A program made the translations under genes and the position numbers. A stretch of DNA of 64,000 bases, taken from Hepsetus odoe. Its lineage: Eukaryota > Chordata > Actinopteri > Characiformes > Hepsetidae. The first letter of the stretch is position 1. Each line of letters starts with the position of its first letter. Where the stretch lies: positions 5,066,433 to 5,130,432 of the forward strand of contig CM029369.1 in the NCBI GenBank assembly GCA_017165825.1, in the 5' to 3' direction. The notes under the pieces are model-generated. The model was not told the origin of the DNA and ran no database searches. It saw only the letters and a list, made by a program, of their open reading frames with translations. Positions 11,179 to 22,432 of this stretch are shown piece by piece.

Positions 11179-11714
11179 CAGTACTGTGTAAAAGTTTTAG
11201 GCAGGTGTGGAAAAAATGCTGTAAACAAAGAACGCTTTCAGAAATATAAATAATAATTGTTTATTTTGATCAATTTACAAAATGCAAAGTGAGCGAACAA
11301 AAGAAAAATCTAAATCAGATCAATATTTGGTGTTTCTACCTTTTGCCTTCAAACCAGCATCAGTTCTTCTGGCCCCACAGAGCCCTGATCTCCACATCAT
11401 CCAGTGTGTCTGGATCACATGAAGAGACAGAAGGATGTGAGGAAGCTACATCCACACAAGATCTGTGCTCAGTTCTCCAAGATGTTTGGAACGACCTACC
11501 GGCCGAGTTCCTTCAAAAACTGCGTGCGAGTGTACCTAGAAGAATTGATGCTGTTTTGAAGGCAAAGGGTGGCCACACCAAATATTGATTTGATTTAGAT
11601 TCTCTTTTATTCATTCACTGCATTTTGTTGATTGATGAAAATAAATGATCAACACTTCCATTTCTGAAAGCGTTCTTTGTTTACAGCATTTTTTCAAACT
11701 TTTGCACAGTACTG
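11179..11714 (+). mobile_element. Internally deleted Tc1/mariner element with both TIRs
   Basis: The left end starts CAGTACTGTGTAAAAGTTTT and the right end, inverted, starts CAGTACTGTGCAAAAGTTT. Both continue into ATGCTGTAAACAAAGAACGC and CTTTCAGAAAT. The interior keeps only the transposase C-terminus: a SPDLHIIQCVW-like catalytic-Asp region, then WNDLPAEFLQKLR, PRRIDAVLKAKGGHTKY and a stop. The 536-bp length against about 1.2-1.6 kb for a full element shows a non-autonomous derivative. Confidence 0.85.
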
Positions 11715-11732
11715 TGTGTGTACATATATATA

Positions 11733-11766
<34 letters not shown>

Positions 11767-11789
11767 GTGCAATATTCCTCATATATGGC

Positions 11790-11912
11790 TACTTAATTCT
11801 GTCCAGGGTGTGTCCTGTCCTTCGTTTCTGTCTGCTGGTTGACTCAGCATGCCCTCATGACCCCGCTTGGGGACAAGCGGTGAAAATGGATGGATGGATG
11901 GATAGTGCAATA
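11790..11912 (+). repeat. ATGG-tailed dispersed repeat
   Basis: CTGTCCAGGGTGTGTCCTGT, GACCCCGCTTGGGGACAAGC and a (GGAT)n tail. Confidence 0.65.
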
Positions 11913-12173
11913 TATATGCTATATATATATAGTACAAAGCAGTGAAAGGAAAAAAGTGCCACTAAATAAGTAAATGTATTGATGGTTGTAACCTCTCAGA
12001 ACAGGCTGCTTCAGGAGGAAACTTTAATAAAGTTGAACAGACGCCAAAAGATCAGCACATCCGGCCCTGGGGCTTCGGCTGAGATTTTAGTAGAATGTCC
12101 AACACAAAGTGTTTAGAGCAGCGAGATCTGTTGTCAGACTTGTCTGCTGAAGACAGCGTGGGTGATTCATGTA

Positions 12174-12175
<2 letters not shown>

Positions 12176-12216
<41 letters not shown>

Positions 12217-12351
12217 CAATCCAGACAAAAGGGGAAGCATACAAGACAGGACTGAAAGAAATTCTGTAAAAGAGTGTGTGTGTGTAGCTGACAGGTACCA
12301 ACAAGGGTGGTATCTGGGACTCTCAGATGAGAATGAGCGAACAGTGATTTT

Positions 12352-12394
<43 letters not shown>
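12176..12394. repeat. (CA)20 and (GT)20 inverted pair after exon 6
   Basis: CA at 12176-12213 and GT at 12355-12394; the GT tract touches the exon 6 donor hexamer. Confidence 0.97.
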
Positions 12395-12398
<4 letters not shown>

Positions 12399-12400
12399 AC

Positions 12401-12518
12401 GAAGCAGTCAGTGTCTTTAGGCCCTGAGCAGCCTCCTGCACACTCTCGATGACAGCAGTCACTCACATAAGGTCCAAAACACCGACCATCACACTGCTCA
12501 GCACACACGGTCTTAGTC

Positions 12519-12519
<1 letters not shown>
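12401..12519 (-). CDS. erbb4: ERBB4 exon 6 (cysteine-rich domain II)
   Basis: This exon encodes the middle of the furin-like cysteine-rich domain II of ERBB4. The frame reads TKTVCAEQCDGRC, FGPYVSDCCHREC and AGGCSGPKDTDCF, with ten cysteines at the spacing of the family. The exon is 119 nt, as in mammals, entering in phase 1 and leaving in phase 0. Its splice sites are unusual. The acceptor's pyrimidine tract is a pure (CT)17 run ending in CAG, and the GTAAGT donor is followed at once by (AC)20. The coding sequence is intact, so the break in exon 5 is not followed by visible decay here. Confidence 0.97.

Positions 12520-12521
<2 letters not shown>

Positions 12522-12556
<35 letters not shown>
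12522..12556. repeat. (GA)17 forming exon 6 pyrimidine tract
   Basis: In transcript sense it is (CT)17 followed directly by CAG and exon 6. Confidence 0.97.
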
Positions 12557-12557
<1 letters not shown>

Positions 12558-13910
12558 AGTGAGTGAGTGAGTCAATATTATACATCCAGGGAGTGACACC
12601 CCACATCTTGATCCAAAATACCTTTAATGTGATATACATGCTCCTCCTCCTCCATCAAATATTTTCATTGTTGTTTTGCTTACAGTTAAATGTGTGTTGC
12701 TCCTCTCATCTATTTTTCTAACTGAGACTCGTTCACAGATTCAATCTCTAATCCTTGATCTCACCTCACAGTGAGAAGGTTCTGGGTTCTCTGCCTTCGC
12801 CCGGGAGTGAGCCTGGCTGTGACAAGCGGTAAAGAAAACTCTTCAGAAATGAGCAAACCGACGCTCTTCATAAATAACCTGGACGATTTCATTATTAACA
12901 GGAAAGATCTGTCTTCAGTCAACTGATGTCCAATGTCCATTCTGACCATTCATAAATGGGTTTAGACAGTACAGAGAGTGTCCTCATACAGCAAAATCAC
13001 ATTCGTCTCATCACTCAACTCCAACATTATCCATCCTTCCACCCAGAATCTGAGACGCTCATCCCATCCAGGGTTGTGTGTTGTTGAGCTCACTCTTGAC
13101 CACCACATAGTCTACCTTGACCATCACAGTCCATCACAGGACCGAAATAGCTACACCAAGGGGGCAATTTCGCATCTCAAACCTACATGACCATATTGGA
13201 TGGTGGGAGGAAACCAAAGGAAACCCAGATAGACCCAGGAGATTCACATTTCACTCTGTCCTGGTTGGGAACTGATCCCAGGACCACGAATACTGACAAA
13301 TGTCTGCCCAGGATATATTTGTGAGGAATATGGCTCTGATTGGTTGTTTCTTTATGTCAGTTGAATTTCTTCCCAATAGCTGGTTCTGGCTTGTATACAA
13401 AAATGGATGGACACAATGTCCTTGTACCACGTCTTTTGTTGCCTTTCTAGTGCAAATGAGTTGTAGCTGTTTTCTTGTGTTGACTGCACAGATTATCCTC
13501 TCTTTGATTCTGCAGAACTGAATTCTGTGTTTTCCATCAGTGTATGGCTGCTCACGGAGGTAATCCCATGCAGCTCAGGGTGTGGAAAACATAAGGCCAT
13601 TTGCACCGCCATACTTGTTCAAATGTTTGGTAGGTGTGTGTGTGTGTGGGGATGGCTGTGCATGTGTGTGTGTGTGTGCGTGTGTGTGTGCAGGAAATGG
13701 GAAATGAGGACACCTAGAAAAAAAAACAAGGGTTCTTATGCATTTGAGCCTATGGATGCTTTTTCCACCTCAGCTCACATGTGTCTGTCTAAAGAACACA
13801 GACAAGAAATCTTTCACATGAATGATCTGAAACAGATAAAAAAAAAAAAAGAAAAAAAAACATGCTGTATGTGTTTTTCTGTTTTTACACACCTGTGGGT
13901 TCAAATTTAA

Positions 13911-14085
13911 CATCCTCACATCCTCCTCCCAATATAATCCTCGTCTCTTCTCTGGACACGTCCAAACCAGGGCAACCTTGCTTCTTTAACTTTGTCTCCA
14001 AAATGTCTAACCTGAGCTGTCCCTATAATATACTCGCTTCTAATCCGATCCACATACGCGCGACACACACCCAGGGGACACTCTA
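13911..14085 (-). mobile_element. RTE-like LINE 3' fragment
   Basis: The minus strand contains RIRSEYIIGTAQVRHFGDK and VKEARLPWFGRVQRRDEDYI, ending in the GRRM motif. It is joined to a dispersed repeat at 14087-14230. Confidence 0.75.
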
Positions 14086-14086
14086 G

Positions 14087-14230
14087 CATCTCTAGTCCAC
14101 CTGACGCCCAACACGCTTGTAGGAGGAAAACTGCAGCTTCTGGAGTAAATCCACATGGAGGACATGCCCTTCCACTCCACACAGAAAGAACCCAGACCAT
14201 CCTGCCTGGGAATCAACCCAGGACTCCTCT
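14087..14230 (-). repeat. Dispersed repeat, 'TTTCCTCC..GTTTGCATG' type
   Basis: On plus: GGAGGAAAACTGCAGCTTC, then GGAGGACATGCCCTTCCACT and TGGGAATCAACCCAGGACTC. Related plus-strand copies lie at 30425-30695, 34160-34458 and 51785-51950, and a minus copy at 31940-32130. Confidence 0.5.
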
Positions 14231-15172
14231 CCTCATGAAGTGAGAGTCGCTACCCACCACACCACCACACGCCGCCTCTAAATACCTACTTATTAAAAAT
14301 TTCAAGACACTTTTTACCAGGAGTAGTGACATTGATCTTCTTAACATTAAAAGCCTTCACCAAGAACAGAATCATCCTTTAAATAAAACACAGAACAACA
14401 GACAGAGATACTGATTATACGTCGGTGCTCATCAGTATTCCACTGAAAATGTAGCCGTGTATCAGGAAAGTCATATAAACTGCATTTATGGGAGCTGATT
14501 GATACTGAAAATGAATCACTGTCTCGGCAGGTGTTAGACCTTACATTGTCTCTGTAAAAGTTCACCTTAAGTTCCTTTTAGAGGAAAAAAAAACTTAACC
14601 ATTAATGTAAGCAATGTGTTTATTTGTGACATTTTCTGGCAATTTCTAAATGTGACACAACATCATTAGGCATCCGCTGCTTAAAAAAAAAAAAAACAAG
14701 AAAAAAAAAAGATTTATTCTAAATCATTGAAATCAGAACAAAACCTTGTATTTCCATTTAGTATTTATTTTGTGATAGAAATTTGAAAACCCCAGCTGTC
14801 GTTTCTCTTTCATTTACAATCATTTGAGCTCTGCAAAGTCCTTTGTTTACTTGGGGACAAGGTCTGTAGACCAACATACTTGAAAGAAAAGCAACAGATC
14901 TCTTGTAAAGCAGCCAAAAAAAATTGAGATGATGAGACAGACAGTCTTGAATGAATAAAGAGGGCTATAAAAGAGGACGATGGAGAAAGCAGGACAGTGT
15001 CATTCATTTTTTGGGGGGTGGAGAGAGAGACCTGGGTGAGAAAATAAAGGAAGGACAAAAAAAAAAAAACCAAACAAAAAAAAATAAAAATGACAAGATG
15101 AAAAGTACAAGAACGGAGACAAATTAAAATGAGAGAAAAAAAGAAAAAGAGAAACAAGAGGAAGGAGAGAAA

Positions 15173-15405
<233 letters not shown>

Positions 15406-15521
15406 GTTAGTTTGAGTAGTCAGGATGCAGCTGATGATATTTAAACACTGTGAGTTTATGAGGCCCTCTGCTGCAGCCAAAAGTGGACAGTGATATAAAA
15501 GAGTATTTAAGGAAGACTTAC

Positions 15522-15582
15522 AGCTCTGGCACTGGTTCTCCTTCGGGCCCCAAATAGCTGCCGCAGGCCCGGGACACTTGAC
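15522..15582 (-). CDS. erbb4: ERBB4 exon 5, apparently frame-disrupted
   Basis: This position corresponds to the first disulfide modules of cysteine-rich domain II. The 3' half reads WGPKENQCQS, matching the vertebrate ERBB4 exon 5 end, and is in frame with exon 6. The 5' half, read from exon 4, gives CQVSRACG, matching the expected start. The two halves are in different frames. Between the TTTGCAG acceptor (exon starts 15582) and the GTAAGT donor (15521) there are 61 nt; the vertebrate exon is 66 nt, and phase 1 on both sides requires a multiple of three. I see no alternative acceptor or donor that repairs it. Two expected cysteines (before His and before Trp) are missing. A 1.56-kb minisatellite abuts the acceptor. 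A long-read assembly error, a real loss-of-function allele or a decayed exon are all possible. Confidence 0.85.
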
Positions 15583-15589
15583 CTGCAAA

Positions 15590-17148
15590 CACACACACAC
15601 AAAGGCCCCAGACATGACGTAAGGTTTAACACACACACAGCGCCCCAGACACGTGTTAAACACACACACAGCGCCCCAGACACGTTAAACACACACACAC
15701 AGCGCCCCAGACACGGTTAAACACACACACACACAGCGCCCCAGACACGGCTAAACACACACACACAGCGCCCCAGACACGGTTAAACACACACACACAC
15801 ACAGCGCCCCAGACACGTGCTAAACACACACACAGCGCCCCAGACACAGTGCTAAACACACACACACACATGCCCCAGACACGTGTTAAACACACACACA
15901 CAGCGCTCCCAGACACGTGTAAAACACACACACAGCGCCCTGCACACAGTTAAACACACACACACAGCATCTCAGACATGGTTAAACACACACACACAGC
16001 GCCCCAGACACGCAGCAACACACACAGCGCTCCCAGGACACGGTTAAACACACACATGAAGGCCTCAGACACGGTTAAATACACACACAGCGCCCCAGAC
16101 ACAGTTAAACACACACACAGCGCCCCAGACACGGTTAAACACACACACACAGCGCTCCAGACACGGTTAAACATACACACAGCGCCCCAGACACAGTTAA
16201 ACACACACACACAGTATCTCAGACACGGTTAAACACACACACAGCGGCCCTGGCAGACACGTTAAATACACACACAGCGCTCCCAGACACGGCTAAACAC
16301 ACACACAGCGCTCCCAGACACGTTAAACACACACACAGCGCTCCCAGACACGTGAGTTAAACACACACAGCGCCCCAGACACAGTTAAACACACACACAC
16401 ACAGCGCCCACACGGGGCAGCAAACACACACACACAGCGCCCCAGACACGGTTAAACACACACACACAGCGCCCCAGACACGGTTAAACATACACACAGC
16501 GCCCCAGACACAAAGTTAAACACACACACACAGCATCCCAGACACGTGTTAAACACACACACACAGCGCCCCAGACAAAGCAACACACACACAGTCCAGA
16601 CACAGTTAAACACACACACACAGCACTCAGACACAGTTAAACACACAGACAGCATCCTAGACACAGTTAAACACACACAGCGTCCCAGACACAGCAACAC
16701 ACACAGCGCCCCAGACACTGGGCAGCTAAACACACACACACAGCGCCCCAGACACGGTTAAACACACACACACAGCGTCCCAGACACGTTAAACACACAC
16801 ACACAGCGCCCCAGACACGGTTAAACACACACAGCGCCCCACAGTTAAACACACACACAGCAATCCCAGACACGTGTTAAACACACACACAGCCCCAGAC
16901 ACAGTTAAACACACACACAAGCGTCCCAGACACAGTTAAACACACAGCGTCCCAGACACGGTTAAACACACACACAGCGTCCCAGACACAGTTAAACACA
17001 AAGCGTCCCAGACACGGTTAAACACACACACAGCGTCCCAGACACAGTTAAACACACAGCGTCCCAGACACAGTTAAACACAAAGCGTCACAGACACGGT
17101 TAAACACACAGCGTCCCAGACACCGTTAAACACACAGCGTCCCAGATA
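15590..17148. repeat. 1.56-kb CA-rich minisatellite
   Basis: About 50 tandem units of 26-36 bp. A unit reads GTTAAA, then (CA)3-8, then GCGCCCCAGACACG; variants have GCGTCCCAGACACA or GCGCTCCCAGACACG. Unit length varies mainly through the CA count. Units near 16920-17148 are shorter and mostly of the GCGTCCC type, so variants are clustered. The array ends less than 10 nt before the exon 5 acceptor, inside intron 4. Confidence 0.97.
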
Positions 17149-17975
17149 TTTTTTTCTTGAAGTCTGAACAACAGAAAGCCCAAGGAGCCTGATAAAACAC
17201 AATCACATGACCATCTTACTACAGTCTGATTGTTTAATGGAAAAGATCATCACATATTCATGCAGTTTCCTTGTCAATATCTGTTTTTAATGATTTTATC
17301 CTAATTCCTGTAGCTATAATGTACAGCTCTTCATCATAAACTCTTCATTATATATCTTGTTGTAAAAAATGAACAAGACAGCAGAAACAACTGAACTTCA
17401 AATGTTCACAGAGTCAGTAAACTACAAATCAATATTCCTCTGTTAAGCATGTCAGTTTATTTTAATGCCCAAAAGGAAAAGAGAAAATTAAAGTAATAGT
17501 TTGCCATCTAAAGGAATAAAATCTTGTTATTGCTGGGGTTGCGCTCTATTAAATCAAAATTGTGCTGTTTCTGTGCTGCACTTTCAAAAGCATTACCTTA
17601 TTAAAGGTCCGTGTCTGATTAAAGGTACGTGTGAGGACCACCCCACTGACACGAGTCTGTACCATAAAAGGTACTTTTTAAAGTGTGTATACTGAGAATG
17701 TTCCACCATCCTATGATGCCATCTTTTCATGAAACAATGGTGAAGGTAGTGAGGGGCAGTCAGTAACTGTACATCCACACAGTGGAAGCTTAGTGATGAG
17801 TGACTAGAACTACAAATTCAATAAAAATAAAGTCAAAAAATTAAATATGAACATGAATGAACTGCATAAACTATGCCCAAAAAAATTCAAATAGAATGTG
17901 AATGGACTGACAGATTCTTTTTTCAGATTTTTATTCTGAGGGTGAAACACTTTGGGCTGCATTGTAATGTATGAA

Positions 17976-18016
17976 AGATAATAATAATAACAACAATAAT
18001 AATATTAATTTTTTTT

Positions 18017-18056
<40 letters not shown>

Positions 18057-18057
18057 T
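17976..18057. repeat. (AAT)n microsatellite
   Basis: Two AAT blocks split by AATTTTTTTTC; it lies directly 5' of a SINE. Confidence 0.93.
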
Positions 18058-18061
18058 ATAG

Positions 18062-18340
18062 GGAGAGCAGTGGCCAAGTGGTTAGGGACGAGGCCCCAGG
18101 ATTGGCGGGTTGTAGGTTTGAATCCCAGACAAGTAGGTTGCCCTGAGTTCCCCATGAGCAAGGTACCGTCCCCATCGCTGCTACCCGTGCGTTTTCAATA
18201 GCTCAATGATTCTATAGCTTTCAATGCAGCACCCTGCTGTACAGTGTGTATGGGTTAAATACAGAGGCTGTGTTTCGTTGGGGTTCACTGAGCGTTGTGC
18301 TGTGTTTCACACAAGTTGACAAGTTGTCACTTTCACTTTC
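18062..18340 (+). mobile_element. SINE, near full length, plus strand
   Basis: GCAGTGGCCAAGTGGTTAGG head with A box, GGTTTGAATCCC B box, GCAAGGTACCGTCCCCATCG core and TCACTTTCACTTTC tail. An AAT microsatellite precedes it. Confidence 0.9.
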
Positions 18341-19331
18341 AGTTAATGTTATTATTAATGCTACTTTTAAGCCTTTGCTCAAAACTTGAACATTTTTCCA
18401 CCTGAGAGACGTAATTAGACCAGTTACTCTGGTTAAATCCATCCACCAGCAGTTCTGAAAGTTATGAGAGTTTTTCTACAACTACAACTGGAAAGTGCTC
18501 AAGACACACTTCTACAACACACAACACACTTCCAATCACACAGCACACCCTGCGCCACCAGAGAGTTTCTTGAGAAGCCGCCCCACCAAGTAAGCGATGT
18601 TCAACCACACTCATAATTTGATCTGGGTGGGTTGCTTTTTGGAGCCAGGTGTGAGGAAGGTCAGAGTGATTTTCTTCAGAGAGGATCTATAGAGGACCCC
18701 TGCCCCGTCTCGCGGAGGGTTAGAGGGCACTGCGGGAGGCCTGGTCCACCTCGCTAAGCTCTTTTTGATTGACTCACCAGAGCCATCAGCTTCCCCTCGC
18801 TACACCAGACGATGTGGTACTCATTCAGCGCCCTTTTTCTTCCTCTCTCTCTCTCTTTTTATGGTGTGTCCTGACACCAGGGTTTAATTGACTGTTGGGT
18901 AATTGCAGTGTGAGCATGAGTGAGCAGTGGAGTGGCATCCTACGTCCCTGGACCACTTCACTTAAGAGTAATTACTCCAACGGTAGACTCGCTGACTCGC
19001 TCTTAAACTCGCTCTTTCTGTCCGGGAGCAGCACTTTGTCGACTTCTTCCTCTTACTGCTCTGGTTTTCCCCTCTCTGATTTCCCCTGACTCTTGGTATC
19101 TCACACTTTCTGGAGTTTGCACCGTCACTTATCCTTTCGAGCAACACTGGTCTTGGTAAGTGTGTTATTCTGATTAGCATTCGTAACCCTGGTTATTTTG
19201 ATGATCTGGAGGTCAGTTAGTGAGAAAGGTCCCCTACTTCAGATTAGACTGTGCCACAGGAGAGAAAGTAGTTCCAGAGCCTTGGGTAACTTCATTCTGA
19301 CTGACCATTAAACATGATGCCACTAAATTAT

Positions 19332-19508
19332 AGTGAAAGTAACTTTTTGTCATTGTGAAGACAGCAAAGCTCACAATGAACCACAATGGGATACACCCTC
19401 TGCATTTAACCCATACACACTGTGCAGCAGCCATATCCAGTGCACATGGAGCAATGATGGGGATGATATCCTGTTCAAGGGTACCTCAGGGTAACCTACT
19501 GGTCTGCC
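19332..19508 (-). mobile_element. SINE, head truncated
   Basis: GTGAAAGTAACTTTTTGTCA tail, CTGCATTTAACCCATACAC and CTGTTCAAGGGTACCTCAGG; it ends before the tRNA head. Confidence 0.85.
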
Positions 19509-19695
19509 AAGCCATGATGGAGGATGACTGGGATGACTGTCCCGGTGCAGCCTGATACATTCTGAGTTTCACTTCAATCATGAAGATGACCAATAGAAGG
19601 TTCTTCAGAATTCGTCACTGTTTTGAATGTATAGTATGCTTTATGTCATATTCCACCCATTTACAGGCCAAATAATATCTGAAAATAAAAATGGG

Positions 19696-19918
19696 GGGGT
19701 GGTGGTCTAGTGTTTAGGGATTAGGAACATGGATCAGAAGGTTTTGGGTTCCTGGACCGGTAGGCTGCCCTTGAACAAGGTTGAACCGTTCCCATCACAG
19801 CTACCTGGGTGCTGGATATGGCTGCCCCCGGCTGCATGCTATGTGGGTTAAATGCAGAGGATGCATTTTGTTGGGGCTCACAGTGTGCTGTGTTGCGACA
19901 AATGGTCACTTTCACTTT
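19696..19918 (+). mobile_element. SINE, plus strand
   Basis: GGTGGTCTAGTGTTTAGGGA head, diverged B box, GGCTGCCCCCGGCTGCATG core and GGTCACTTTCACTTT tail. Confidence 0.88.
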
Positions 19919-20676
19919 AAAATCAAACCATTTCAAATGTTACTTTAATAGACTTTTAGAATAAATCAAGCACTTTGTCACAGTTTAAAACAAACGTTTT
20001 TGATATTATTGTCCATTTGATCTCCGACATGGTCGAAATTAAATGTGAGTTGTTTTTTTCGATCGTACCAAAAATAACTCACATTTCTCACAATTCCATT
20101 CTAGCTTTTACTTCCCCAATTTCAACACTAATCATCCTTGAAAGATACCATCTCACTCTCTTCATTCCTTCATGCTGTTCTACTGTGGCTAATGGAGCAC
20201 ATGTCCAGAAGGGGTCACGGGATTAAATCTGAACTGATTAAAAGAGCATCTCTTATCCATTGTTGTTGTTTTGGAAGGAAGAAAGAAGGGGGGAAAAAAA
20301 AACAAAAAAAAAAACATGGTCTGTGTCTGGAGGAGGCCCAAGAAAGCAGCAGATTATGGTTTTATTGTGGATTACACGCTCTAAGGCTCATGATCTTTAG
20401 CCACGAGGGGAAAGGCAGATCAAAGCCACTGAAAGGGTGTCAGGTGGACCAAAACACGTCCACAGCCAATTGAGGCACAATGACGGCTCCGGATGGAGTG
20501 AAGTTAAAAGACTCGCACTGTATGCAACTGTTCAAAGGTTCAGACTGTAGTACAAAAGTGCAAGATATTTTTATATTCAACAGAACAGTTGATTATAGTG
20601 TATATTTTGTGAACTAGGAAGACTATAAATTGCATTATTATATAATAAGTTGGAACACCCCCTTAAAAAAACACTA

Positions 20677-20955
20677 GTGAAAAGTGAAAGTAACTATTTG
20701 TCATTATGAAGAACAGCACACAGTGAACCACGACCAAATCCAAACTCCGCTTTTAATCCACAGACAATGTGCAGCAGCCAGGGGGCAGCCATATTCAGCA
20801 CCCAGGAAACAGTGACGGAGACGGTACCCTGCTCAAGGGTACCTCAAGGCAACCTATTGGTCTGGGATTCAAATCCATGACCTTTCGTTCCTGCGGCCAA
20901 GTCCCGGCCCTTGAATGGATCCTGGGGCCTAGTCCACAAACACTGGACCACTGCT
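20677..20955 (-). mobile_element. tRNA-derived SINE fused to U2 fragment
   Basis: The tail (AAAGTGAAAGTAACTATTTGTC) is at the low-coordinate end. The body includes GGTACCCTGCTCAAGGGTACC, and the tRNA head (GGCCTAGTCCACAAACACTGG on plus) ends at the U2 junction. No clear target-site duplication is visible around the chimera. Confidence 0.85.
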
Positions 20956-21024
20956 ACGTATCAGATATTAAACTGATAAGAACAGATACTACACTTGATC
21001 TTGGCCAAAAGGCAGAGACGTGAA
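20956..21024 (-). pseudogene. U2 snRNA 5' fragment (pseudogene)
   Basis: Read on the minus strand, 69 nt align without gaps to nucleotides 1-69 of vertebrate U2 snRNA with about five mismatches, four of them in the first 11 nt and one at nt 22. The match from nt 23 on is perfect and includes the GUAGUA branch-site recognition element and the AUCAGUUUAAUAUCUGA region. It stops exactly at ACGT (nt 66-69), so the Sm site and 3' stem-loops are missing and it cannot be a working U2 gene. It joins directly to the tRNA head of a minus-strand SINE. Confidence 0.93.
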
Positions 21025-22432
21025 TATGATGTCTCATATTCCTAATATACATGTAATAACGTCATAAATAAAACTCTCTTTAAAGCATTTGTTTTTTGCA
21101 TCTGTTTCACGATTTGATCCAAGAATTCTTGACTTTCATTTGATCATAAAACCATTATTTCAAGGATCAGTCTAAAGCACTAGAATAGTCTACAGTTCAC
21201 TTAATCTGAAAGCATCTCAAAGTCCTTGTAAGGATGTTGGTTTGTATTAATTATGCACAGAAGAATGCTAAAGTTCTCGGGCTTTTCCTCAACTTATCAC
21301 GAATCCTAGAAATAAACTTTATATTAAACTCTCCATTAAACATCGTAAAATTTTGCATTTGCTTCAAGATTTGATGCAGGAGTTCATTTTGGAAGCATCT
21401 TAAGTGTATGTTTAATTGTATGCATGTATTTAGGAAAGATCCCCACTCATCATTTACTTGTTAAGTTTCAATAAACTTGCTTATTGGCATAATAGAATTG
21501 TTCATATACATGTTTTTTTTCTATTTTTTTTCCACCAAACTGGTTTCCTAATAGTGAAAACATTACTTCTAAACACTTAGATGATTATTCTAAACCTATG
21601 AAGGAATAAAGTGTATAGTCGAGTCCAGGCCGTGGAGATAATCTGTCTCTCTTTCCCCATTAAATGTGTTTACTCCAGTGGTGTTAGGCAGCATTGAGCT
21701 GGTGTTGCTCATTAAACCCCACACCAAAGGCCGGTACAAAAAGTGTCCATTACGATGTTTCCCTGTTTCGTTACGGACTGTCATTTGAGGCTAATTAGTT
21801 CCTATTTTCACATGGAAAAGCATCTTTATGAAATCACTGTGCAATGTCAGCAATTCATGGCAATTTTCACCCCCATACTTGCACAGCTGTTTCACATTCT
21901 GATTCTGTAAACGCTAGTTTAAGATATTTAGAGAGGAGAGTGCAAACAAAAGGGCTATCGAGTGCTTAATGAAGACAGTAAGGGGTTCAAAATGTACAAA
22001 AATGAATTTCCATGTTTCTTTTAAAGAAAAAGCCTTTATAGTATCCTTTAAAACGCCAACCTTGTATGTGAAAGCATCTTTAATTTTTAAGATATGAGGC
22101 TCATGTAGAAAAACAGATAATGCCTGCTTATTAGTATTGATCAGATTTGTTGAAACCTGACAAATCATCAAACTGACCTCAAAATGTGGTGAAAAATCTA
22201 ATTGTGTTAAAAAAAAAATGTTACTTAAAAGCTTAGACGTGCTTTCCCACACCATGACTTACAGACGTCGACAAAAACGGACAAAACTAAGTATTCAAAG
22301 TGGCTACAGCTACTGTTTTTCAGCTACTTTACTGCTTCTTTTGTCAAAAAAGTTGCAGAAACCTCATAAGAAAGTCAGAAAATTGCATTATAACCTGACC
22401 CTGTTCATGCAGTGCAATAATACGCCGTAGAG

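Larger units (their letters stand above)
8916..12400 (-). other. erbb4: ERBB4 intron 6 (3.5 kb)
   Basis: The intron begins with (AC)20 next to the exon 6 donor and ends with (TG)26 next to the exon 7 acceptor. Between them are a 'GGATGGATGG'-tailed repeat, the internally deleted Tc1-like element (11179-11714), an RTE-like LINE end and a SINE with an expanded tail. 9800-10700 shows nothing recognised. Confidence 0.9.

Noticed and set aside
15656..16873. Several ORFs with repeated VCVCLTVSGALCV-type peptides
   Set aside because: These are translations of the minisatellite units, not a repeat protein.
15590..17148. CRISPR array
   Set aside because: Units are contiguous variants without unique spacers, and the context is a vertebrate intron.
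18062..18130. tRNA gene
   Set aside because: A- and B-box-like sequences belong to the SINE head; no complete cloverleaf with a proper acceptor stem is seen, and the same head recurs many times.
20956..21024. Functional U2 snRNA gene
   Set aside because: Only the first 69 of about 190 nt are present, with mismatches in the 5' end, no Sm site and fusion to a SINE.
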